From the NCBI RefSeq assembly GCF_000498575.2, contig NZ_AWSQ01000003.1:63969-127968 (forward strand): DNA of 64,000 bases. Direction: 5' to 3'. How positions within the stretch are numbered: position 1 is the stretch's first letter; each line of letters opens with the position of its first letter. This DNA is from Pseudomonas taeanensis MS-3 (GTDB lineage: Bacteria > Pseudomonadota > Gammaproteobacteria > Pseudomonadales > Pseudomonadaceae). Both the position numbers and the translations under genes were made by a program. The notes beneath the pieces are model-generated. The model was not told where the DNA came from, did no database searches, and worked only from the letters and a program-made list of their open reading frames with translations. Shown here one piece after another: positions 10,197 through 20,322 of the stretch.

Positions 10197-12071
10197 TCAG
10201 AAACGCTCGATATCCGCTTTATCCTTCAGGTGTTTACGAAACGCGGCAAAGTCCTGCTGACCACTGCGCGAGGCCAGGAAGCGGCCGTACATGGCCTTAT
10301 CTTCCGCACTCAGGGTCTCTTCAGGCTGACTCACGCCGTTTAAACGGACAATCACAAAATCGCCGTTATTCAGACTGACACCGGAAAAAGTTGGTTGTTC
10401 GCGATCCGTCGGCTTGGGCATACGGAACAACGCCTGAAGTACAACCGGCTCAACGCCTTCCTGACTGCGTGTAGCCGCTTCAACTACGTTCCAAGTCTGT
10501 CCCGCCAAGGCCTGATCAACCGGGGTCTGGCCATCCTGCAGAGCAGCCAGGAGCTCCTCGCCTTGCGCCTTAGCGGCTTCACTGGCACGAACCTCGGTTA
10601 ACTGCGTGCGTATGCTGTCCGCCACTTGCTCGAGCGCTAACCGCTCAGGCTTTCTGTGCTCTTTGACGCGCACTACCACGGCAGTATTCGGATCAAGCTC
10701 GATAACACTGCTGTTACTGCCGTCTTCCAGCACTTCGGCACTGAACGCCGCCTGAATAACTTGACGGTTAGCAGTCAAGCCCTGCCCACCTTCACGCCCG
10801 AAAGCTTCAGTGGTTTTGATCTCCAACCCCAGTTCCTGCGCGGGCTGAGCCAAGTCAGACGCCTCAAACGCTGAGTCTTCCAGCTCTTTGCTGACTTCAA
10901 CAAAACGCTGTTCAACCTTTTGCGCCTTAAGTTCACGCTCCAACTTACTTTTCAAGCTGGCAAAGCTTGGGACTTCCGGCGCCTGCACGCCCAACAGCTT
11001 GATCAGGTGCCAGCCGAATTCACTGCGTACCGGCACGGACACTTCGCCATCCTTCAAGGCATACAAGGCTTCCTCGAAAGTCGGGTCATAAACCCCGGGG
11101 CCGGCATAACCCAGATCGCCACCGTTGGCAGCGGAACCCGGATCGTCAGAAAGCTCTTCTGCCAGCGCGGCGAAATCTTCGCCTTCCTGCAGACGCTTTT
11201 GCACGCCCTCAATCTTGGCTTTGGCCTGCTCATCGCTGAGTGAATCACTCACCTCAATCAGGATATGCGCAGCCTGACGCTGCTCAGCCAGGTTGGCGAT
11301 TTCATTCTCGTAGGCACTCTGCAACGCCTCGTCACTCACCTCGACCTGAGCGAAGAAGCCCTCCTTGCTCAGCTCGACATAATCCAGAACTACCTGCTCC
11401 GGGCTCATGAACTGAGTGGCTTGCGCATCGTAGTATGCCTTGATGTCATCATCACTCAGCTGAACCGCAGAGCTGTCGGCTTTCAGGGTCAAGGTCGCGA
11501 AATCGCGGGTCTGTTTTTCCAAGCGAGCAAACGCGGTTATTTCAGCGCTGGTGACAAAGCCACTGTTGGACAAGCCCGCGCGCAGCTGACCAATCAACAT
11601 TTCCTGCTCAAGCATCTGGCGAAACTGCAGCCGGCTATAGCCAAGCTGACGGATCACCTGATCGAAGCGTTCTGCGCTGAATTTGCCGTCCACAAGAAAC
11701 TCGGGGGTTTGCAGAATCACTTGATCCAGCGCTTGCTGAGAAAATGCGAAGTTGGCGTCAGTCGCGCCTTGCAGCAACAGCGTACGGTCAATCAGACCGT
11801 TCAGAGCGGCTTCACGCAGCAGTTTCTCGTCCAGCAAGGATGCATCGAAATCACGGCCAAGCTGCTGCAGCAATTGACGACGCTGCATCTCAACCGCTTG
11901 CCCGAGCTCATTCAGACTGACTTCTTTGCCGTTCACTTTAGCGGCATCTTGACTGTTGCTGGAGCCGGTAAAAATAGCCTCGACACCGGTCAACGCCAGG
12001 AGCATGACGATGATGGCAATAATGGTTTTAGCAATCCAACCCTGTGAATTGTCCCTGATGTTCTGCAGCAT
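10197..12071 (-). CDS. ppiD: Periplasmic folding chaperone / peptidyl-prolyl isomerase PpiD
   Basis: Inner-membrane-anchored SurA-like chaperone, 624 aa from the ATG at 12071 (MLQNIRDNSQGWIAK); the frame runs on upstream to 12146 but the extension has no counterpart in the family. One membrane helix at about residues 13-33 (TIIAIIVMLLALTGVEAIF), a SurA_N-like domain, then a parvulin domain (AAHILIEV ... GGDLGYAGPG ... VRSEFGWHLIKL) and a long C-terminal region. It acts on proteins emerging from the Sec translocon. The gene ends 8 bp from the IS right end, so its transcript now runs antisense through the IS before meeting the old terminator at 8838-8870. Confidence 0.93.
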   Translation of the reverse strand: MLQNIRDNSQGWIAKTIIAIIVMLLALTGVEAIFTGSSNSQDAAKVNGKEVSLNELGQAVEMQRRQLLQQLGRDFDASLLDEKLLREAALNGLIDRTLLLQGATDANFAFSQQALDQVILQTPEFLVDGKFSAERFDQVIRQLGYSRLQFRQMLEQEMLIGQLRAGLSNSGFVTSAEITAFARLEKQTRDFATLTLKADSSAVQLSDDDIKAYYDAQATQFMSPEQVVLDYVELSKEGFFAQVEVSDEALQSAYENEIANLAEQRQAAHILIEVSDSLSDEQAKAKIEGVQKRLQEGEDFAALAEELSDDPGSAANGGDLGYAGPGVYDPTFEEALYALKDGEVSVPVRSEFGWHLIKLLGVQAPEVPSFASLKSKLERELKAQKVEQRFVEVSKELEDSAFEASDLAQPAQELGLEIKTTEAFGREGGQGLTANRQVIQAAFSAEVLEDGSNSSVIELDPNTAVVVRVKEHRKPERLALEQVADSIRTQLTEVRASEAAKAQGEELLAALQDGQTPVDQALAGQTWNVVEAATRSQEGVEPVVLQALFRMPKPTDREQPTFSGVSLNNGDFVIVRLNGVSQPEETLSAEDKAMYGRFLASRSGQQDFAAFRKHLKDKADIERF

Positions 12072-12169
12072 GTGTCCCCCAGAACGACTGTACAAAATTA
12101 AGCAGCCGCGCAGTGTGGGTAAAATCCGGATAGAAGAAAGGCGCATCCGAGGATGCGCCTTCTCGTAAC

Positions 12170-12246
12170 TGGCGGAGCGGACGGGACTCGAACCCGCGAC
12201 CCCCGGCGTGACAGGCCGGTATTCTAACCGACTGAACTACCGCTCC
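12170..12246 (-). tRNA. tRNA-Asp (anticodon GTC)
   Basis: 77-nt cloverleaf on the minus strand, 5' GGAGCGG acceptor pairing with CCGCTCC, discriminator G and encoded CCA. D loop AGTTCAGTCGGTTAGA, anticodon loop CTGTCAC with GTC, T arm GGGTTCGAGTCCC. Lies between ppiD and hupB, as in other pseudomonads. Confidence 0.97.
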
Positions 12247-12297
12247 GCTGCCAGATCAGGGATTAAGCTGACCTGGAGGGCAATACCTGAAAGACGC

Positions 12298-12570
12298 TTA
12301 GTTAACGGCGTCTTTCAAGGCTTTACCAGCTTTGAAACCTGGGATCTTAGCGGCAGCGATGCTGATCGGCTTGCCAGTTTGCGGGTTGCGACCGGTGCGT
12401 GCAGCACGTTCTTTAACAGCAAAGGTACCGAAACCAACCAGTACTACGGAATCACCAGCCTGCAGAGCACCAGTGACAGATTCAATCACTGCGTCCAGCG
12501 CGCGGCCAGCAACAGCTTTTGGGATATCAGCAGATGCAGCGATAGCATCGATCAGTTCCGACTTGTTCAC
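12298..12570 (-). CDS. hupB: DNA-binding protein HU-beta
   Basis: 90-aa nucleoid protein. Start is a GTG at 12570 (first residues [14 protein letters not shown]), preceded by AAGGGGACTTAGA; the open frame extends upstream only as non-homologous sequence. The HU family signature is complete: [18 protein letters not shown] with the beta-arm NPQTGKPI and C-terminal [14 protein letters not shown]. Located directly downstream of lon in the same orientation with a 136-bp gap, the conserved lon-hupB-ppiD order. Confidence 0.96.
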   Translation of the reverse strand: MNKSELIDAIAASADIPKAVAGRALDAVIESVTGALQAGDSVVLVGFGTFAVKERAARTGRNPQTGKPISIAAAKIPGFKAGKALKDAVN

Positions 12571-12706
12571 TCTAAGTCCCCTTAATTTCTGTTGAGTTTG
12601 TTTCTTGATTTTTAGTGTAAGCAAAACTGCTACTGGATGGCTTGCCGACACAATAAGAGCCGCTTTATAACAAGGGCTCTAAAATTGTGTCAAGAAACCC
12701 TCCCAG

Positions 12707-15103
12707 CTAATGCGTGCTAATTCGCTCCTTGGAATCAGACTCGCGCTTGTCATCCTTTGCAACCAGCCCTGAAGCCGCATCGGGCAAGGGCTCCGGGGCG
12801 TATTGCAGCGCAATTTGTAGGACTTCGTCAATCCATTTAACCGGTTTAATCTCCAGGTCCTGCTTAATATTCTCCGGAATCTCTTTCAAATCGCGCACAT
12901 TCTCTTCTGGAATGATCACGGTTTTGATTCCACCCCGATGTGCTGCAAGTAACTTTTCTTTCAGCCCACCAATGGCCAACACTTGACCGCGCAGGGTAAT
13001 TTCCCCGGTCATCGCCACGTCAGCGCGAACTGGAATCAGAGTCAAGGCCGAGACCAACGCCGTGCACATGCCTACGCCCGCACTGGGGCCGTCTTTAGGG
13101 GTCGCCCCTTCCGGCATGTGGATGTGGATGTCGCGCTTCTCGTAGAAGTCCAGCGGGATCCCCAGGCTCTTCGCCCGGCTGCGCACGACGGTTTGCGCCG
13201 CAGTAATCGACTCGACCATCACATCACCCAGCGAACCGGTCTTGATCAACTGCCCCTTACCCGGCACGACTGCCGCCTCTATGGTCAGTAACTCACCGCC
13301 CACCTGAGTCCATGCCAAGCCTGTAACCTGGCCGATCTGATCCTGCTGCTCAGCAAGACCGTAGCGGTGCTTACGCACGCCGAGGAAGTGCTCCAGAGAA
13401 TCGGCGGTGACCAGCACTTGAAAGCGCTTATCGCGAGCGTATTCTTTCACTGCCTTGCGACAGATCTTGGCCAGCTGCCGCTCCAAGCTGCGCACCCCAG
13501 CCTCGCGGGTGTAGTAGCGAATAATGTCGCGAATGGCCGATTCTTCGAACTCCAACTCGCCCTTCTTCACCCCATTCGCCTGGATTTGCTTTTGCGCCAG
13601 GTACTTGGTGGCAATATTGATCTTCTCGTCTTCCGTATAGCCAGGCAGACGAATGACCTCCATACGATCCAGCAGCGGCGCCGGAATATTCATGGAGTTG
13701 GCGGTGCACAGGAACATCACATCGGACAGGTCATAATCGACCTCCAGATAGTGATCATTGAAATTGTGGTTCTGCTCTGGATCGAGCACCTCGAGCAATG
13801 CAGAGGCCGGATCACCGCGCATATCCTGGCCCATCTTGTCGATCTCATCGAGCAGGAACAGTGGATTACGCACACCAACCTTGGTCATTTTTTGGATCAA
13901 ACGCCCAGGCATCGAGCCGATATAAGTCCGCCGATGACCACGAATCTCAGCTTCATCGCGCACACCGCCCAAGGCCATGCGAATGAACTTGCGATTGGTA
14001 GCATGAGCAATCGACTCCGCCAGCGAAGTTTTACCGACCCCTGGCGGACCAACGAGACAGAGCACCGGACCCTTGAGCTTTTTCACCCGTTTCTGCACGG
14101 CGAGAAACTCGAGAATCCGCTCCTTAACTTCTTCCAGTCCGTAATGGTCGGCATCAAGAATGGCCTCAGCCCGCGCCAGATCAAGGCGCACCTTGCTCTG
14201 TGCCTTCCATGGGACGTTGACCAGCCAATCGATATACGAACGGACCACGGTCGCCTCGGCAGACATCGGCGACATCTGCTTGAGCTTATTCAGTTCAGCC
14301 TGAGCCTTGGCGTGAGCCTCTTTGCTCAAGCCTGCATTTTCTACACGTTTTTTGAGCTCATCCAGCTCATTGAGACCTTCGTCACCATCGCCGAGCTCCT
14401 TCTGAATGGCCTTCATCTGCTCATTCAGATAGTACTCACGCTGACTACGCTCCATCTGCTTTTTGACACGGCCACGTATGCGCTTTTCGACCTGCAGCAG
14501 ATCATTTTCCGCATCCAACAAGGCAAGTACGTGTTCAACGCGAGCGGTTAAATCAGTGATTTCCAGAATTTCTTGCTTCTGCTCGATCTTCAGCGCCATA
14601 TGCGCCGCCATGGTATCGACCAGGCGACTAGGATCATCGATACCGTTAAGCGAAGACAGCACCTCAGCAGGAACCTTTTTACCCAACTGTACGTATTGCT
14701 CGAACTGGCTAAGCAGCGTACGCACAAAGACTTCAGCCTCGCGCCCGACAGCATCGGACTCATCGATCAGCTGCACTTCAGCGCGGCAATACCCCTCCAC
14801 CTCGATAAAATTTTCGATTTCGCCACGCTGCTCGCCTTCGACCAGTACCTTGACCGTACCATCGGGCAGTTTGAGCAGTTGCAATACAGTCGCAACGGTG
14901 CCCACGCGATAGAGATCTGCTTCGCCGGGATCATCGTCCGCAGGGTTTTTCTGGGCGAGCAACAGAATCTGCTTCTCACCTTTCATCGCCGCCTCCAGGG
15001 CTTCGATGGACTTCTCGCGCCCCACGAACAGCGGAATAACCATGTGCGGATAGACCACAACATCGCGCAGCGGCAAGAGAGGTAATTCGATGGTTGTCTT
15101 CAT
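12707..15103 (-). CDS. lon: ATP-dependent protease Lon
   Basis: 798 aa from the ATG at 15103 ([20 protein letters not shown]), the usual Pseudomonas Lon length; an upstream in-frame extension is not conserved. Order: N-terminal substrate-binding LON domain (~1-200), coiled region, AAA+ module with Walker [10 protein letters not shown] and Walker [10 protein letters not shown], and C-terminal serine-lysine protease domain with the catalytic serine in [10 protein letters not shown] and the lysine in the following [13 protein letters not shown] region. Degrades misfolded and regulatory proteins. A sigma32-type promoter is visible at 15162-15190, so heat induction is expected. Confidence 0.97.
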   Translation of the reverse strand: MKTTIELPLLPLRDVVVYPHMVIPLFVGREKSIEALEAAMKGEKQILLLAQKNPADDDPGEADLYRVGTVATVLQLLKLPDGTVKVLVEGEQRGEIENFIEVEGYCRAEVQLIDESDAVGREAEVFVRTLLSQFEQYVQLGKKVPAEVLSSLNGIDDPSRLVDTMAAHMALKIEQKQEILEITDLTARVEHVLALLDAENDLLQVEKRIRGRVKKQMERSQREYYLNEQMKAIQKELGDGDEGLNELDELKKRVENAGLSKEAHAKAQAELNKLKQMSPMSAEATVVRSYIDWLVNVPWKAQSKVRLDLARAEAILDADHYGLEEVKERILEFLAVQKRVKKLKGPVLCLVGPPGVGKTSLAESIAHATNRKFIRMALGGVRDEAEIRGHRRTYIGSMPGRLIQKMTKVGVRNPLFLLDEIDKMGQDMRGDPASALLEVLDPEQNHNFNDHYLEVDYDLSDVMFLCTANSMNIPAPLLDRMEVIRLPGYTEDEKINIATKYLAQKQIQANGVKKGELEFEESAIRDIIRYYTREAGVRSLERQLAKICRKAVKEYARDKRFQVLVTADSLEHFLGVRKHRYGLAEQQDQIGQVTGLAWTQVGGELLTIEAAVVPGKGQLIKTGSLGDVMVESITAAQTVVRSRAKSLGIPLDFYEKRDIHIHMPEGATPKDGPSAGVGMCTALVSALTLIPVRADVAMTGEITLRGQVLAIGGLKEKLLAAHRGGIKTVIIPEENVRDLKEIPENIKQDLEIKPVKWIDEVLQIALQYAPEPLPDAASGLVAKDDKRESDSKERISTH

Positions 15104-15161
15104 GATTTTGGCTCTACTGCGGCCATACGGCCGTAAACAGGTGGGATGCCCCTTGCCCCTA

Positions 15162-15190
15162 AGATGGGGGCAGCCTCCGCAAAAAACAAG
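15162..15190 (-). promoter_or_regulatory. Sigma32-type heat-shock promoter of lon
   Basis: On the minus strand CTTGTTT (15190-15184) is followed after 14 bp by CCCCATCT (15169-15162), close to the sigma32 consensus CTTGAAA-N(11-16)-CCCCATnT. It sits about 60 bp before the lon start codon. Assignment is by consensus match. Confidence 0.75.
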
Positions 15191-15207
15191 CACTAGAGAT
15201 GGAAATG

Positions 15208-15235
15208 CAAAGGGGCCCGCAGGCCCCTTGCTTTA
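15208..15235 (-). terminator. Intrinsic terminator downstream of clpX
   Basis: Minus-strand hairpin AAGGGGCC-TGCG-GGCCCCTT (15229-15210) followed by TGCATTT, just after the clpX stop at 15254. The T run is imperfect. Confidence 0.6.
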
Positions 15236-15253
15236 ACCATGTAACAAGCGTGT

Positions 15254-16534
15254 TTACGCGTCAGGCGCAGCCTTGGCTGGCGGCTCGCTGTTTTCGTAAA
15301 TGAACAACGGCTTGGATGAGCCATCGATAACACTCTCATCGATGACTACTTTACTGACTTCCGACTGCGAAGGAATCTCGTACATGGTGTCGAGCAAGAT
15401 CCCCTCAAGAATCGAGCGCAAACCACGCGCACCAGTCTTGCGCTCCAGAGCCTTGTTCGCCACGGATTTCAGGGCGTCTGGACGGAACTCCAGATCGACA
15501 CCTTCCATCTCAAACAACTTGGCATATTGCTTGGTCAAGGCATTCTTCGGCTCAGTGAGGATTTGCACGAGCGCAGCCTCATCCAGCTCATCAAGGGTGG
15601 CGATCACCGGCAGACGACCGACAAACTCGGGAATCAAGCCAAACTTCACCAGATCATCCGGCTCCACTTCGCGCAGTGACTCGCCAATCTTTTTGCCAAG
15701 ATCCTTGCTGCGGACTTCTGCATTGAAACCGATGCCGCCCTTGGTCGAACGCCCTTGAATGACCTTTTCCAGGCCGGAGAACGCACCACCACAAATAAAC
15801 AGGATGTTGCGCGTATCGACCTGCAGGAATTCCTGCTGTGGATGCTTACGACCACCCTGCGGAGGAACGGAAGCCACAGTGCCTTCAATCAGCTTCAACA
15901 AGGCCTGCTGCACGCCCTCACCCGAGACATCACGGGTAATCGATGGATTGTCGGACTTGCGCGAAATCTTATCGATTTCATCGATATAGACGATACCCAT
16001 CTGGGCCTTCTCTACATCGTAGTCGCATTTCTGCAGCAGCTTTTGAATGATGTTCTCAACATCCTCCCCCACATAACCGGCCTCGGTCAGCGTGGTGGCA
16101 TCTGCGATGGTGAAAGGCACATTGAGCAGTCGCGCGAGCGTTTCGGCCAACAAGGTCTTACCCGAACCAGTAGGGCCCATCAGCAGGATATTGCTCTTAC
16201 CCAGCTCGACGTCGTCTTTCTTTTCACGCTGATTGAGGCGCTTGTAGTGGTTGTATACCGCCACTGCCAGAACTTTCTTCGCACGCTCCTGACCGATTAC
16301 ATACTGATCCAGGATGGTGCTGATTTCCTTGGGCGAAGGGAGCTTGTGCGCACTGCTTTCGGCCTGCGCTTCCTGCACCTCCTCGCGGATGATGTCATTG
16401 CACAGGTCGACGCACTCGTCGCAGATAAAGACCGAGGGGCCGGCAATCAATTTGCGCACTTCATGCTGGCTTTTGCCGCAGAAGGAGCAATAAAGCAACT
16501 TGCCGTTGTCCTCGCCGTTGCGGGTGTCAGTCAT
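15254..16534 (-). CDS. clpX: ATP-dependent Clp protease ATP-binding subunit ClpX
   Basis: 426-aa AAA+ unfoldase, start at ATG 16534 ([16 protein letters not shown]). N-terminal C4 zinc-binding domain (CSFC at ~16 and CDECVDLC at ~40), then Walker [11 protein letters not shown], Walker [11 protein letters not shown], sensor and the IGF loop (GGIGFNAEV) that docks on ClpP. Together with the ClpP product upstream it forms the ClpXP protease. The 109-bp gap after clpP suggests the two are at least partly co-transcribed. Confidence 0.97.
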   Translation of the reverse strand: MTDTRNGEDNGKLLYCSFCGKSQHEVRKLIAGPSVFICDECVDLCNDIIREEVQEAQAESSAHKLPSPKEISTILDQYVIGQERAKKVLAVAVYNHYKRLNQREKKDDVELGKSNILLMGPTGSGKTLLAETLARLLNVPFTIADATTLTEAGYVGEDVENIIQKLLQKCDYDVEKAQMGIVYIDEIDKISRKSDNPSITRDVSGEGVQQALLKLIEGTVASVPPQGGRKHPQQEFLQVDTRNILFICGGAFSGLEKVIQGRSTKGGIGFNAEVRSKDLGKKIGESLREVEPDDLVKFGLIPEFVGRLPVIATLDELDEAALVQILTEPKNALTKQYAKLFEMEGVDLEFRPDALKSVANKALERKTGARGLRSILEGILLDTMYEIPSQSEVSKVVIDESVIDGSSKPLFIYENSEPPAKAAPDA

Positions 16535-16643
16535 TCGATAAATCCAATACGGTAGGCTTGAAACACAAGATGAAGGCAAATGCGGGCATTTTCAAGCCCA
16601 CACCGCGACCGACAGCCTGTCGGTCGCGCGCGATCAGCGCTGA

Positions 16644-17285
16644 TTAGCTGGAAGCTTGGCGCTTATCGAGGACCTTGTCGATAAGCCCGTAGGCCACTGC
16701 CGTCTCACCACTCATGAAATTATCGCGATCGGTGTCTCTAGCAATCACCTCAAGTGGCTGGCCAGTATGGTCAGCCAAGACCTTGTTCAGGCGCTCGCGA
16801 ATAGTCAGGATCTCACGGGCGTGAATCTCAATATCCGAGGCCTGCCCCTGGAAACCACCCAGCGGCTGATGAATCATCATCCGTGAGTGCGGCAAACAGA
16901 AGCGCTTACCCGCAGCGCCGGCGGTCAGAAGCAATGCCCCCATACTGCAGGCCTGGCCGATACAGATGGTGGACACATCGGGCCTGATGAACTGCATGGT
17001 GTCGTAGATCGACATACCCGCAGTGACCGAGCCGCCCGGCGAGTTGATGTACAGATGAATATCCTTGTCTGGATTCTCTGCCTCAAGGAACAGCAGCTGA
17101 GCGGCTACCAGATTGGCCATATAGTCTTCGACCGGACCGATCAGGAAGATCACTCGCTCCTTGAGCAGGCGCGAATAAATGTCGTAGGCACGCTCACCAC
17201 GGGCCGTTTGCTCGATAACCATGGGCACCAAGCCGCCAGCGGCTTGAATGTCAGGCATTTGCTGCATCAGAGGATTACGGGACAT
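16644..17285 (-). CDS. clpP: ATP-dependent Clp protease proteolytic subunit ClpP
   Basis: 213-aa serine peptidase with catalytic triad S114 ([10 protein letters not shown]), H139 (MMIHQPLGG) and D188 (DTDRDNF). It forms tetradecamers capped by ClpX. Start ATG at 17285 is preceded by AGGGAGC. Position between tig and clpX is the standard arrangement in gammaproteobacteria. Confidence 0.97.
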   Translation of the reverse strand: MSRNPLMQQMPDIQAAGGLVPMVIEQTARGERAYDIYSRLLKERVIFLIGPVEDYMANLVAAQLLFLEAENPDKDIHLYINSPGGSVTAGMSIYDTMQFIRPDVSTICIGQACSMGALLLTAGAAGKRFCLPHSRMMIHQPLGGFQGQASDIEIHAREILTIRERLNKVLADHTGQPLEVIARDTDRDNFMSGETAVAYGLIDKVLDKRQASS

Positions 17286-17377
17286 GTCTTGCAGTTGCTC
17301 CCTAAATAGTCACGTCTCAAATACGCATAAGCCAGCGCGGAGGCTGGCTTATGGCATGTTCGAACGAGGTAAAGAAA

Positions 17378-18688
17378 TCAGGCGGCGGGGGGTGCTTCTA
17401 CCGGCTTGACAGCTTCTTCGTAAGAGACCGCTTTATCGGTCACATTGGCCTTCTGCAAAACAGTATCTACAACTTGCTCTTCCAGCACAACCGAGCGTAC
17501 TTCGCTCATCTGCTGGTCGTTTTTGTAGTACCACGCCACAACCTGCTCAGGCTCTTGGTAAGCGGATGCCATTTCCTTGATCATCTCACGCACGCGGTCC
17601 TCATTCGGCTTCAACTCGAACTGCTTGACCACTTCGGCGACGATCAGGCCGAGCACTACACGGCGCTTAGCCTGCTCTTCGAACAGTTCTGCCGGCAGCT
17701 GCTCTGGCTTGATGTTGCCACCGAACTGCTGAACAGCCTGGACCCGCAGACGGTTGACTTCGTTAGCCAGCAGTGCTTTTGGCACTTCGATCGGATTGGC
17801 TGCCAACAGGCCATCCATCACCTGGTTTTTCACCTTGGAGGTAACGGCCTGACGCAACTCGCGCTCCATGTTCTTACGCACTTCGGCACGGAAGCCTTCC
17901 AGGCCGCTTTCCTTGATGCCGAACAGAGCGAAGAACTCTTCGTTCAGCTCTGGCAGCTGCGGAGCGGAAACGCTGTTAACCGTCACGCTGAACTCAGCGG
18001 TCTTACCGGCCAGATCGAGATTCTGGTAGTCAGCCGGGAATGTCGGATTGATCACCCGCTCTTCGCCTGCTTTGGCACCCACCAAGGCATCCTCGAAACC
18101 TGGAATCATGCGGCCGGAGCCGAGAACCAGCTGAGTAGCTTTAGCCGAACCACCAGCGAACACTTCGCCGTCGATTTTACCTTCGAAGTCGATGTTCAGC
18201 TGGTCGCCATCTTCGGCAGCCCGCTCAACAGCTTCAAAACGGGTGTTCTGCTTGCGCAAAACTTCCAGCATGTTGTCGAGGTCTGCATCAGCCACTTCAG
18301 CCTGCAGGCGCTCGATGGCAATGGACTCGAAACCGGTCACCTGAAACTCAGGGAACACTTCGAATGTAGCGACGTACTCCAGATCCTTACCCTTCTCGAA
18401 GGATTTAGGCTCAACAGCCGGAGCACCGGCCGGGTTGAGCTTCTGCTCGACAACGGCCTCATAGAAAGTCGACTGGATCAGATCGCTCAGGGCTTCCTGG
18501 CGAGCAGCGTCTTCATAACGCTGACGAATGACGCTCATCGGCACTTTGCCAGGACGGAAACCAGGAACCTTGGCGCGACGGGCAGTCTGCTGCAGACGCT
18601 TGTTGACTTCAGTCTCGATGCGCTCGACGGGAACGCCGACGGTCATGCGACGCTCAAGAGCAGAAGTGTTTTCAACAGAAACTTGCAT
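17378..18688 (-). CDS. tig: Trigger factor
   Basis: Ribosome-bound chaperone of 436 aa, starting at ATG 18688 ([15 protein letters not shown]). The ribosome-binding signature is in the N-domain ([17 protein letters not shown]), then an FKBP-type isomerase domain ([19 protein letters not shown] ... [13 protein letters not shown]) and a helical C-terminal arm domain. An AGGAT ribosome site precedes the start. It is upstream of clpP-clpX, and a hairpin at 17326-17353 in the gap (10-bp arms, no T run) may modulate read-through. Confidence 0.96.
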   Translation of the reverse strand: MQVSVENTSALERRMTVGVPVERIETEVNKRLQQTARRAKVPGFRPGKVPMSVIRQRYEDAARQEALSDLIQSTFYEAVVEQKLNPAGAPAVEPKSFEKGKDLEYVATFEVFPEFQVTGFESIAIERLQAEVADADLDNMLEVLRKQNTRFEAVERAAEDGDQLNIDFEGKIDGEVFAGGSAKATQLVLGSGRMIPGFEDALVGAKAGEERVINPTFPADYQNLDLAGKTAEFSVTVNSVSAPQLPELNEEFFALFGIKESGLEGFRAEVRKNMERELRQAVTSKVKNQVMDGLLAANPIEVPKALLANEVNRLRVQAVQQFGGNIKPEQLPAELFEEQAKRRVVLGLIVAEVVKQFELKPNEDRVREMIKEMASAYQEPEQVVAWYYKNDQQMSEVRSVVLEEQVVDTVLQKANVTDKAVSYEEAVKPVEAPPAA

Positions 18689-18815
18689 TGATAATCCTCG
18701 TTGCACAGACATTAAGCCGGCCGTTTCCGGCCCCAGATCAAGGGCATGCATTCTAGAGGGTCAATTTACAGAAGTCACCCTAGATGCAAGCGGCAAACGG
18801 GAGAGAAGATAAAGA

Positions 18816-18900
18816 TGGTGCGGACGGAGAGACTCGAACTCTCACACCTTGCGGCGCTGGAACCTAAATCCAGTGTGTCTACCAATTCCACCACGTCCGC
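18816..18900 (-). tRNA. tRNA-Leu (anticodon TAG)
   Basis: 85-nt class II tRNA: acceptor GCGGACG/CGTCCGC, long variable arm (CGCCGCAAGGTGT), anticodon stem CTGGA/TCCAG enclosing TTTAGGT (TAG), encoded CCA. Last of three tRNAs transcribed on the minus strand. Confidence 0.95.
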
Positions 18901-18954
18901 AGGGTAAGGCGTTGAAACATAAGCGCCAGGCCTTGGGCCTGGCGCTTTGGAATA

Positions 18955-19031
18955 TGGGGTGGACGATGGGGATCGAACCCACGACAACAGGAGTCACAAT
19001 CCTGTGCTCTACCAACTGAGCTACGCCCACC
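18955..19031 (-). tRNA. tRNA-His (anticodon GTG)
   Basis: 77 nt including the extra 5' G(-1) and encoded CCA (GGTGGGCG ... CGTCCACCCCA). Anticodon loop TTGTGAC with GTG; T arm GGGTTCGATCCCC. Middle member of the cluster. Confidence 0.95.
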
Positions 19032-19063
19032 ATATTGCATTTGCTTGTGCCAAAGCTGCCAAA

Positions 19064-19140
19064 TGGCACGCCCGGCAGGACTCGAACCTGCGACCATCCG
19101 CTTAGAAGGCGGATGCTCTATCCAGCTGAGCTACGGGCGC
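19064..19140 (-). tRNA. tRNA-Arg (anticodon TCT)
   Basis: 77 nt, acceptor GCGCCCG with CGGGCGT, anticodon loop CTTCTAA (TCT), T arm CAGGTTCGAGTCCTG, encoded CCA. First gene of the Arg-His-Leu cluster, downstream of a promoter at 19248-19276. Confidence 0.95.
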
Positions 19141-19247
19141 CTATCCATCTGCAAGTGCAGACTTAAAGCTTTCGACATCTGCAAGAGCCTGAACCCCCGC
19201 GTTTGCCGTCTTACCCAGTGTTTGGCTGTACTCGACAAGCGGGGCGA

Positions 19248-19276
19248 ATCTTATAGAGGCACTTACCAGCCGTCAA
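19248..19276 (-). promoter_or_regulatory. Likely sigma70 promoter of the tRNA cluster
   Basis: Minus-strand TTGACG (19276-19271), 17-bp spacer, TAAGAT (19253-19248), followed by the GC-rich discriminator TCGCCCCGC typical of stringently controlled stable-RNA promoters. About 100 bp upstream of tRNA-Arg. Confidence 0.6.
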
Positions 19277-19408
19277 CACTAAAAGTTAAAAAAATCAGCG
19301 AGATAAAGGCGTTACGCGAAATTACCGGGCTTGTGCCTTTGCCCACCCGCCTCGCCATGCGAGAATGCGCGTCCTTTTTCAGTCCTTTCCAATGGTTAAC
19401 CAAGCGCA

Positions 19409-20263
19409 ATGACCGCACAACTGATCGACGGTAAAACGATCGCCGCCAACCTCCGCCAGCAGATAGCCCAGCGCGTCACCGAACGACGTCAGCAAGGCAA
19501 GCGCGCACCGGGTCTGGCGGTCATCCTGGTCGGCAACGACCCTGCCTCTCAGGTCTACGTCTCGCACAAGCGCAAAGATTGTGAAGAAGTTGGCTTTCTC
19601 TCTCAGGCTTACGATCTTCCCGCCAGCACCAGCCAAGCTGAACTACTGGCCCTGATCGACCGCTTGAATGAAGACACGAATATTGATGGCATCCTCGTCC
19701 AACTGCCACTACCGCAACATCTGGATGCCTCGCTGCTACTCGAGCACATTCGCCCAGATAAAGATGTCGACGGTTTTCACCCCTATAACATCGGCCGCCT
19801 GGCTCAGCGCATGCCGCTGCTGCGCCCCTGCACCCCGAAAGGCATCATCACCTTACTGCAGAGTACTGGTGTCGACCTTTATGGGATGCATGCCGTGGTG
19901 GTAGGCGCCTCGAACATCGTCGGTCGCCCCATGGCCATGGAACTGCTGCTGGCGGGCTGCACCGTGACTATTACTCATCGATTCACCAAGGACTTGCCCG
20001 GCCATGTTGCCGCCGCAGATATCGTGGTGGTTGCCGCCGGCAAACCAGGCCTGGTCAAGGGTGAATGGATCAAGGAAGGCGCCATCGTCATCGACGTCGG
20101 AATCAATCGACAGCACGACGGCAAATTGATCGGCGATGTCGTCTATGAAACCGCCCTACCCCGAGCAGGCTGGATTACCCCGGTACCAGGCGGGGTCGGC
20201 CCGATGACCCGCGCCTGCCTGCTGGAAAACACCCTGCACGCTGCCGAGCACCTACACGACTGA
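19409..20263 (+). CDS. folD: Methylenetetrahydrofolate dehydrogenase / cyclohydrolase FolD
   Basis: 284-aa bifunctional enzyme of one-carbon metabolism converting 5,10-methylene-THF to 10-formyl-THF with NADP. Signatures seen: [20 protein letters not shown] with the catalytic Tyr/Lys region, [25 protein letters not shown], the Rossmann turn [12 protein letters not shown], and the C-terminal [19 protein letters not shown]. Runs opposite to the tRNA cluster, and ends before a bidirectional terminator at 20277-20307. Confidence 0.97.
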   Translation: MTAQLIDGKTIAANLRQQIAQRVTERRQQGKRAPGLAVILVGNDPASQVYVSHKRKDCEEVGFLSQAYDLPASTSQAELLALIDRLNEDTNIDGILVQLPLPQHLDASLLLEHIRPDKDVDGFHPYNIGRLAQRMPLLRPCTPKGIITLLQSTGVDLYGMHAVVVGASNIVGRPMAMELLLAGCTVTITHRFTKDLPGHVAAADIVVVAAGKPGLVKGEWIKEGAIVIDVGINRQHDGKLIGDVVYETALPRAGWITPVPGGVGPMTRACLLENTLHAAEHLHD

Positions 20264-20276
20264 TACCAGCTCGCAT

Positions 20277-20307
20277 AAAAACGGCACCCGAAGGTGCCGT
20301 TTTTTTA
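20277..20307. terminator. Bidirectional intrinsic terminator between folD and glpV-like gene
   Basis: AAAAACGGCACC-CGAA-GGTGCCGTTTTTTT: 8-bp GC stem with tetraloop, A run on one side and T run on the other. Serves folD (plus) and the ABC operon end (minus). Confidence 0.92.
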
Positions 20308-20322
20308 TGCTTAACAGAGCAC

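Noticed and set aside
13367..14551. 394-aa open frame antisense to lon
   Set aside because: Lies wholly inside lon and has no recognisable features.
19141..19260. A fourth tRNA (tRNA-Pro) upstream of tRNA-Arg, as I vaguely recall for relatives
   Set aside because: No cloverleaf could be drawn; no T-arm consensus is present.
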